A stretch of 18,999 nucleotides of DNA from CAZGTQ01 sp964528575 (lineage in GTDB: Bacteria; Planctomycetota; UBA1135; GCA-002686595), in assembly GCA_964528575.1 (NCBI GenBank), contig CAZGTQ010000089.1, positions 1-18,999 on the forward strand, given 5' to 3'. This document shows positions 14,338-18,999 of this stretch, piece after piece; the first letter of the stretch is position 1; every line of letters begins with the position of its first letter. A program made the translations under genes and the position numbers. The notes below the pieces were generated by a model. That model searched no databases. It was not told where the DNA came from and worked only from the letters and a program-made list of their open reading frames with translations.

Positions 14338-15126
14338 CTAGCGGATGAGGTTGCCGACCTGCTGGAGCATCTCGTCGCTCACGCGGATCGTGCGGCTGTT
14401 GACTTCGTAGTTGCGCTGCGCCTGGATCAGCTCGATCAGCTCCTCGACGACGGAGACGTTCGAGCGCTCGCGGAAGCGCTGGCGCAGCACGCCGGCGCCC
14501 GCCTCGCCGGGGCGCTGGAGGATCTCGGGGCCGGAGCTCGCGCTCTCGCTGAACATGTTGTCGCCCTTCGCCTTGAGGCCGGACGGGTTCGCGAAGCGTG
14601 CGATCTGGATCTCGCCGACCGACGCGGGCGTGGGACTGGTCGCGGTGGTGACGAGCACCTCGCCGTCCTGGCCGATGACGACGTCGAGCGCGTCCTGCGG
14701 GATCTGGACGCCGGGCTCGAGCTTGAAGCCGTCGACGGTGACGACGTCGCCGTTCTGATCGGTGCGGAAGCTGCCGTCGCGCGTGTAGCGGAACTCGCCG
14801 TTGCCGAGCGCGATCTTGAAGAAGCCCTGGCCGTTGATCGCGACGTCGAGCGGGTTGGAGCTCGGCTCGAGGTCGCCCTGCACGAACACCTTGTTCGAGC
14901 TCGAGACCTCCGCGCCGCTGCCGATCTGCAGGCCGGTCGGGACGACCTGCGCGCCCGACGTCGTCGCGCCCGGCTCTTTCAGCGTGCGGTAGAGGAGCGA
15001 GCGGAAGTTCAGCCGGTTCATCTTGAAGCCGGCGGTGTTCACGTTCGCGATGTTGTTCGCGATCGAATCGACCAACGTCTGTTGGGCCATCATGCCGGTG
15101 GCCGCGGTGCGCATCGCTCTGCTCAT
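14338..15126 (-). CDS. flgG: Flagellar distal rod protein FlgG
   Basis: FlgG builds the distal rod that passes through the P- and L-rings. At 262 aa it is essentially the same length as E. coli FlgG (260 aa). MRTAATGMMAQQTLVDSIAN with NNIANVNTAGFK is the rod/hook N-terminal signature. It continues with DVAINGQGFFKI and YTRDGSFRTDQNGDVVTVDG and ends with SVVEELIELIQAQRNYEVNS, the conserved C-terminal helix. The ATG at 15126 gives the same spacing to the conserved TG as in E. coli FlgG. flgF lies 22 bp upstream and flgA 11 bp downstream. Confidence 0.96.
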   Translation of the reverse strand: MSRAMRTAATGMMAQQTLVDSIANNIANVNTAGFKMNRLNFRSLLYRTLKEPGATTSGAQVVPTGLQIGSGAEVSSSNKVFVQGDLEPSSNPLDVAINGQGFFKIALGNGEFRYTRDGSFRTDQNGDVVTVDGFKLEPGVQIPQDALDVVIGQDGEVLVTTATSPTPASVGEIQIARFANPSGLKAKGDNMFSESASSGPEILQRPGEAGAGVLRQRFRERSNVSVVEELIELIQAQRNYEVNSRTIRVSDEMLQQVGNLIR

Positions 15127-15148
15127 CGCCCTGTCGTCTCTCCTGCTG

Positions 15149-15850
15149 TCACTGGCTGCCGGTCAGGCGGCGGTAGCTCTGTTCGATCTTCGAGAGCACG
15201 TTCGCGGCGGTCTGGAACGACCGCTGGGTCTCGATCAACGCGACCATCTCCTCGACGGGATTCACGTTGGAGCCCTCGAGCGTGCCCTGGTGCACTTCGG
15301 CGGTGTATGCCTGTTCGCGCAGCCCGCGCGGCGCGTGGAAGTAGCCGAGCTCGTCCTGGCGGAGCTTCTCGGCGTTCTCGAACGCGACGAGCTTCAGGCG
15401 GCCGATCTCGTTCTCGCCCTGGAACGCCGCGCCTTCGGCGTCGATGCTGATCGCCTCGCCGTTGGGGTCGATCGCGCCGGACTTGCGGGCGAATGCGACG
15501 GGGAAGCCGTCGTCGGTGACGAGCACGCCCTCGTCGGTGAGCCGGAAGTGGCCGTTGCGCGTGTACGCCTCCCCGTTCGGCTGCTCGACGGCGAAGAAGC
15601 CCTCGCCGCGCAGCGCGAGGTCGAGCGGCGCGCCGGTGCGAATCAGCTCGCCCTGCGACGAATCGATGCGCGCGCGGGTCGCGACGACGCGCTGCAGCGG
15701 GTCGCGCCGGGCGGTCTCGTAGGAGTGGAACGTCGCGCCGCGCCGCTTGTAGGCGGTGGTCGAGGCGTTCGCGAGGTTCGACGCGACCGCCTCGAGGCGC
15801 CGCTCGGCGGCGTCCATGGCGGAGACCGCGCTGTAGAGTCCGAAGTTCAC
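15149..15850 (-). CDS. flgF: Flagellar proximal rod protein FlgF
   Basis: FlgF is a proximal rod subunit. The protein has 233 aa, near the E. coli length (251 aa). GLYSAVSAMDAAERRLEAVA with SNLANASTTAYKRRG at the N terminus, DLALRGEGFFAVEQ and YTRNGHFRLTDEGVLVTDDG in the middle, and NPVEEMVALIETQRSFQTAA at the C terminus identify the FlgF/FlgG family. The divergent STTAYK and shorter length favour FlgF, as does its place just before flgG. The start is GTG at 15850, because the conserved GLY begins at residue 4. No Shine-Dalgarno sequence is seen. A sigma-54-like element lies just upstream, and flgF is the first gene of the operon. Confidence 0.9.
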   Translation of the reverse strand: MNFGLYSAVSAMDAAERRLEAVASNLANASTTAYKRRGATFHSYETARRDPLQRVVATRARIDSSQGELIRTGAPLDLALRGEGFFAVEQPNGEAYTRNGHFRLTDEGVLVTDDGFPVAFARKSGAIDPNGEAISIDAEGAAFQGENEIGRLKLVAFENAEKLRQDELGYFHAPRGLREQAYTAEVHQGTLEGSNVNPVEEMVALIETQRSFQTAANVLSKIEQSYRRLTGSQ

Positions 15851-15861
15851 GGGACCAGGGG

Positions 15862-15878
15862 AGCAACGGGGGGGCCAA
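15862..15878 (-). promoter_or_regulatory. Candidate sigma-54 promoter of the flagellar operon
   Basis: On the minus strand TTGGCCCCCCCGTTGCT matches the sigma-54 pattern YTGGCACG-N4-TTGCW except at two positions of the -24 block. GG and GC are separated by exactly 10 nt. The predicted start of transcription, 12 nt after the -12 C, is about 15851, only one base before the flgF GTG, which is unusual. Rod, ring and hook genes are sigma-54 dependent in several phyla. A C-tract in a GC-rich region can imitate this pattern. Confidence 0.35.
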
Positions 15879-16020
15879 GCGCGGGAACGGCGGGCGGGGG
15901 GCCGCGCGCCGGCTTCGGGGGCGGCGCTCCGAAGAGGCGGCGGAACGAAAGGCCGGCAGCGAGTTCGGCGCTGGGAAAGAAGCTCCGGCCTTCTGCTACC
16001 GTGCTCCGCAGGAGGTTGTC

Positions 16021-16899
16021 ATGGGGTCAACGCACGCGGCGGCGGAGTACGACCGGCGCATCGAGGCTTGTCCGCTCTGCGGCTCTCACGTTCTGCGGCC
16101 CTACGACCGCGACGCGTCGGGGGCGACGATCGACGCGTGCGGCTGTTGCGGGATCAAGTTCATGAACCCGCAGTACACGGACGCGGACCGCGTGCGTTTC
16201 TACGCGCACTTCCTCGACTTCGGCCTGCTGGACGCTCCGGAGACGTCGTTGCCGATGCGCAAGCGCAAGAGCGTGCGCGTCGAGGGCAAGCGCCGCTCGC
16301 TCGAGCTCGTCGGCCGCTACGTCGCGCCGGGCCGGCTGCTCTCGGTCGGCTGCGGCGACGGGATCGAGCTGTCGGTGGCGCAGGAGCTGGGCTGGACGGC
16401 GGAGGGTTACGACGTCGACCCGGACGCGACCGCGCGCGTCGCGAGCCGCTACGGCGCGCTCGTGCACACGGGCGACTTCCGCGACCTGCCGGGGCGCAGC
16501 GCTCCGTTCGACGCGGTCGTGATGGACCAGGTGATCGAGCACCTGAAGAACCCGGGCGAGTACCTGCGGACGATCGCCTCGCTCCTGCGCCCCGGCGGCG
16601 TGCTCTTCCTCGGAGCGCCGAACGTCGGCTCGCTCTCGAACCGCGCCAAGACCGCCCTCGGCAAGCTCGGCCTGCGCGGCGCGAAGCGCGGCAAGCACTA
16701 CGCGTGCGACCACCACGTCGTCTACTTCGCGCCGTCCCCGCTGCGCCGGCTGCTCGAGGAACGCCACGGCTTCGACGTGCTGCGCGTCGGCGGCTCGCTC
16801 AAGCCGCAGAAGAAGCGCGTCTCGCCGGTCCTGAGCCGATGGTTCCCGAGCGTGGACTCGAGCTTCTACGTCTTGGCGCGGCGGCGGCAAGACGTGTAG
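16021..16899 (+). CDS. Zinc-ribbon class I SAM-dependent methyltransferase
   Basis: The protein has 292 aa. A zinc-ribbon-like N terminus pairs CPLC (17-20) with CGCC (40-43), and FMNPQYTDADRVRFYAHF follows, typical of methyltransferases found in surface-glycan and O-antigen clusters. The Rossmann core has motif I LLSVGCGDGIELSVA (106-120), the acidic residue of motif II in YDVDPDA (130-136), VVMDQVIEHLKNPGEYLRTI (167-186) and LLRPGGVLFLGAPN. The substrate is unknown; sugar O- or C-methylation is the common role. The start is well supported by AGGAGG at 16010-16015, 5 nt before the ATG. The gene diverges from flgF. The 170-bp gap between them holds this site, the sigma-54-like element on the other strand, and nothing else recognised. 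Confidence 0.88.
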   Translation: MGSTHAAAEYDRRIEACPLCGSHVLRPYDRDASGATIDACGCCGIKFMNPQYTDADRVRFYAHFLDFGLLDAPETSLPMRKRKSVRVEGKRRSLELVGRYVAPGRLLSVGCGDGIELSVAQELGWTAEGYDVDPDATARVASRYGALVHTGDFRDLPGRSAPFDAVVMDQVIEHLKNPGEYLRTIASLLRPGGVLFLGAPNVGSLSNRAKTALGKLGLRGAKRGKHYACDHHVVYFAPSPLRRLLEERHGFDVLRVGGSLKPQKKRVSPVLSRWFPSVDSSFYVLARRRQDV

Positions 16900-16939
16900 C
16901 TTTCGATCGAATGGGCGCGGCGCCACCCGACTTCATTCG

Positions 16940-17404
16940 ATGCTCAGAAACTTCGTCATCGGCCTCGCACTCGGACCCGGCTGGTACGGCGCCTTGCTCA
17001 TCCCCGCATGGACGCGGCGCGTTCTTCTCGGGGACGGCGGACGGTCGCCGCTGCTCTTGCTGCTGCTCCTGCTCGTCACGTCCGGAGTGCTGACGACGCT
17101 GCTCCCGTCGTGCTTCGGCTCACGACACAGAAGAGCGCTCTGCTCCATCGCGCTCCCGATGCTGGGCACGGTCCTGTTCTGCGCGCTGGTGTACCTCTCG
17201 GACGTCGCCGCGCCCGCTCGACTGGTCTCGGAGGTCGAACGCCACGGCACCGACTACGTCCTCTCCGTGCTCTACATCGGGCTGTGGTCGGTGCCCGCCA
17301 TGGCGGCCGTCGCCTACCTGCAATCACTGCTCGTCTCGCTTCCGCTCGGCTTCGTGCACGTCGCGGCCCTTCGATGCGCCTTGCGACGTCTGTCCGAGTC
17401 GTGA
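16940..17404 (+). CDS. Small polytopic membrane protein, function unknown
   Basis: This 154-aa protein matches no recognised family. Hydrophobic segments lie at about residues 4-24, 37-55 (SPLLLLLLLLVTSGVLTTL), 66-87 and 106-135, giving four likely membrane spans, with positively charged RHRR and RCALRR flanks. It starts 40 bp after the methyltransferase and has no obvious ribosome-binding site. The frame is kept mainly on its consistent hydrophobic pattern. Its stop TGA directly precedes the remnant of the nucleotidyltransferase gene. Confidence 0.55.
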   Translation: MLRNFVIGLALGPGWYGALLIPAWTRRVLLGDGGRSPLLLLLLLLVTSGVLTTLLPSCFGSRHRRALCSIALPMLGTVLFCALVYLSDVAAPARLVSEVERHGTDYVLSVLYIGLWSVPAMAAVAYLQSLLVSLPLGFVHVAALRCALRRLSES

Positions 17405-17458
17405 CCGGCTCCGCGGCCGCCGACGCTTGCCGAGTACGTCTACTTCCAGTACTCCGAG

Positions 17459-17595
17459 CGAGCAGGAGCGCCATCGTATCGGCATCAACGCGTCCCCGCT
17501 GCTCTGGAGGCCGACGCTGCGGCGCGCTTCCGTTTTCGGGGTGCCGGTGTTTGGGCTGGCGTTATACGCAGAAAGCATGCGGTCTGCGTATAACC
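17459..17595. other. Interrupting segment of about 134-137 bp inside the nucleotidyltransferase remnant
   Basis: Joining YFQYSE (ending 17458) directly to SGTKRQF (starting 17596) would restore a family-like N terminus, so the DNA between looks inserted. It shifts the frame and brings a stop at 17591. The right end is the 34-bp palindrome at 17561-17594. No target-site duplication or matching left terminal repeat was seen. The short open frame through it (starting 17427) has no recognisable protein. Confidence 0.45.
17561..17594. repeat. 34-bp lox-like palindrome (12-bp perfect arms, 10-bp spacer)
   Basis: Left arm GTTATACGCAGA (17561-17572) and right arm TCTGCGTATAAC (17583-17594) are exact reverse complements. 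The spacer AAGCATGCGG has a palindromic core GCATGC, so only two base pairs of the whole site break symmetry. The arms are much more A/T-rich than the surroundings. No T-tract follows, so an intrinsic terminator is unlikely. The shape resembles tyrosine-recombinase core sites (two arms about a spacer of 6-10 bp) or a large dimeric operator. Confidence 0.85.
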
Positions 17596-18475
17596 AGCGG
17601 GACCAAGCGCCAGTTCTCCGTCGGGAGAGATGCGATCGTCGCGGCGTACGAGGCCGGGCGCGCTCGACACGAGGAGGACCTGGCGCGGATCGCACGTCTC
17701 GCCGGCGTGCTGCGCCGCCGGGGCGGCACTCCTGCCGCACGGTCCGGCCCGGGTCGTCCGCGCGCTGAGGGATGCGGGGCTCTTCGCGTCGGGCGGCATC
17801 CTGATGGGGAGCTACGCGTTCCCTGTTCTCGGCAACGTGCTCGGCGTCACGTGGCCGGGCGCGTCGTGGCGCACGCAGGACGTGGACATCGCCGGCTCGC
17901 TCCTGCTCGCCGTTCCCGCCGCCGAGGTCGACGTGCCCGGAACCCTCGAGAGCCTGGAGATGGGCTTCGTCCCCGTCCCCCAGCTCGATCCCGCGCAGCC
18001 GTCCACGTCGTTCCGCGTGCGCGGCAAGCAACTCCGCGTCGACCTCATCACCCCCGGACGGGAAAGCGACCTCGAGCCGATCCCGCTCCCGCGCTTCAAG
18101 GCGGCGGCGGCGCCGATCAAGCATCTGTCGATCGCAATGGAGGGGGCGCAGCCCGCGCTCGCGGTGGACGGCGCGACCGCGACGCTCGTGGTCGTGCCGG
18201 CGCCCGCGCGCTTCGCGCTCCACAAGCTTCTCGTGAGCCGGACGCGCTCCATCCCGCAGCAGGCCAAGAGCTGGAAGGACCTCCACCAGGCCGCCCTGCT
18301 GCTCGAGGTGCTGGGAGAGGATCGCCCCGACGATCTCGAGGCCGCGGCCGAGGCCTTCGTGGCGTGCGGCCCGGGCGTGACGAAAAAGGTGCTGCTGGGA
18401 TTGGACGTGGCCGTGAAGAGTTGGCCGGTGGCCGAGGGCGGGGCGCACATCGTCCACAAACGACTCGACCGATAG

Positions 18476-18842
18476 CGGGAGGCGCGCGCCGCGTATCCAC
18501 TCCGCCACGTCCGCGGGGCTGCACTTCGCGAGCGATCGCGGCGGCGAGGACGCGTGCCGGCCGCCTCGTTCGTGCTCTCGTCGAGGAGGTGCCGCACGAG
18601 GTCGCGACGACACCGGCGACCCAGACGGCTCGCTCACGCCGCAGCGCTCGTCCCTCGTCTGGCCGCCGGACGGCTACAGGAGAAGAGTCGGGCTACGAGC
18701 TGCGCTCGCCGGGGCGCTCCAGAGAGCCCGGATGCGCCGGCCGGGCCCACGTCGACCCGCGGGCTCGACGACGGCCGTACGATGGACTGCGCGCGCCGCA
18801 CATCGCCAACTGGCCACGCGCCGAAGGAGCTTTGCAAAGCGC
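18476..18842. other. Region without a convincing gene
   Basis: These 367 bp follow the pseudogene. Both strands were examined. Open frames exist only as Arg/Ala/Pro-rich shadows without motifs, signal peptides or ribosome-binding sites. A 12-bp palindrome and an AAGGAG lie at the right end, before the next gene. It may be decayed coding DNA. Confidence 0.5.
18829..18840. repeat. Perfect 12-bp palindrome just before the last gene
   Basis: GCTTTGCAAAGC ends 2 nt before the ATG at 18843 and begins inside the preceding AAGGAG (18824-18829). It could be an operator half-site pair or a small hairpin between ribosome-binding site and start. Confidence 0.6.
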
Positions 18843-18999
18843 ATGAGCCGACGAATGGCACTGGCTCGACCACACGAGACGCGACTCGCACGCTGGCTCG
18901 GCGCCCTGAGCGTCGCTGCCGGTGTCGCTGCTGCTCTGGTCTTCCTGGGGCGCTTGGCCGGCTTTCGCTCGTTCCTCTTCGCCTTCGAGCTGCACTTCC
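18843..18999 (+). CDS. N terminus of a membrane protein, truncated by the window edge
   Basis: Only 52 codons are visible. A short basic N terminus (MSRRMALARPHETRLARW) is followed by a hydrophobic segment, LGALSVAAGVAAALVFLGRL, and then FRSFLFAFELHF. This looks like a signal anchor or first membrane span. An AAGGAG lies 13 nt upstream of the ATG, farther than usual, with a palindrome between them; ATG at 18855 is an alternative start. Too little is present to name a family. Confidence 0.5.
   Translation, partial: MSRRMALARPHETRLARWLGALSVAAGVAAALVFLGRLAGFRSFLFAFELHF

Larger units (their letters stand above)
17405..18475 (+). pseudogene. Disrupted GSU2403-like (NTP_transf_8) nucleotidyltransferase-fold gene
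   Basis: Three pieces in different frames read as one protein. Piece 1 (17405-17458, frame of 17405) gives PPTLAEYVYFQYSE, with no start codon and directly after the stop of the previous gene. Piece 2 (17596 to about 17720, shifted frame) gives SGTKRQFSVGRDAIVAAYEA and then RHEEDLARIARLAGVLRRR. Piece 3 (about 17721-18475, original frame) gives ALLPHGPARVVRALRDAGLF, GILMGSYAFPVLGNVLG, RTQDVDIAG, PSTSFRVRGKQLRVDLITPG and PARFALHKLLVSRT. The nucleotidyltransferase-fold GS, DxD and third Asp (VDLIT) are all present in piece 3, and an open frame from ATG 17630 covers it, but its first 30 or so residues are out of frame with the family. Family members are mostly uncharacterised; some lie in mobile or defence-like contexts. 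The family assignment is from recall of its motifs. Confidence 0.65.

Noticed and set aside
17561..17594. Palindrome as an integron attC site
   Set aside because: attC runs from RYYYAAC to GTTRRRY with long inner arms; here GTT comes first and AAC last with a 10-bp spacer, and no partner core lies at the needed distance.
17561..17594. Palindrome as an intrinsic terminator of the membrane-protein gene
   Set aside because: The stem is A/T-rich at its base and is followed by CAGCGGG rather than a T-tract.
17427..17768. 113-codon plus-strand frame crossing the interruption
   Set aside because: No ribosome-binding site or recognisable family; its second half overlaps family-like nucleotidyltransferase sequence in another frame.
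18693..18995. Minus-strand frame of 100 codons at the right edge
   Set aside because: No motif or ribosome-binding site; it overlaps the plus-strand membrane-protein start and the non-coding gap.

Overview
The window is very G+C-rich and comes from a Gram-negative, flagellated bacterium. It encodes flagellar P-ring (FlgI) and L-ring (FlgH) proteins and a GmhA-type heptose-pathway isomerase, so an outer membrane is expected. The flagellar order flgF-flgG-flgA-flgH-flgI-flgJ-flgN-flgK-flgL, the enlarged FlgK and FlgL and the extreme GC would fit a Planctomycetota or a high-GC deltaproteobacterial-type lineage. This placement is an inference; no rRNA gene or phylogenetic marker is present to settle it.

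Layout. (1) 1-1775, minus strand: a membrane-anchored protein with a heavy-metal-associated (CxxC) fold, followed by rmuC, which runs off the left edge with an aspartate-rich tail. (2) 1776-2050: a divergent intergenic region with a (CG)n tract that could form Z-DNA, and a candidate promoter placed so that gmhA may be leaderless. (3) 2051-5346, plus strand: gmhA, a multispanning GT-C-like membrane glycosyltransferase and a membrane-anchored GT2 glycosyltransferase, apparently one surface-glycan transcription unit. (4) 15850 down to 5382, minus strand: one tightly packed flagellar rod/ring/hook-junction operon, flgF to flgL, with many 4-bp start/stop overlaps. It continues into a small coiled-coil protein and an Eis-like GNAT acetyltransferase whose start codon overlaps the small gene's stop. 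(5) 16021-17404, plus strand: a zinc-ribbon SAM methyltransferase and a small hydrophobic membrane protein. (6) 17405-18475: a broken gene of the GSU2403-like nucleotidyltransferase family. It is split by a roughly 135-bp interruption that carries a 34-bp lox-like palindrome, and it needs a second frame change further on. (7) 18476-18842 holds no convincing gene; from 18843 a membrane protein begins and runs off the right edge.

How it fits together: flgF-flgL make the rod, the P- and L-rings and their assembly factors, and the hook-filament junction, with FlgN as the junction chaperone. The glycosyltransferases and GmhA probably serve an envelope polysaccharide or lipid-linked glycan. The methyltransferase is of a type common in surface-glycan clusters. 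The least explained parts are the palindrome and interruption in the nucleotidyltransferase pseudogene, the two extra genes at the 3' end of the flagellar operon, the 14-bp tandem repeat across the flgK stop codon, the candidate sigma-54 promoter at flgF, and an FlgH without a lipidation cysteine.
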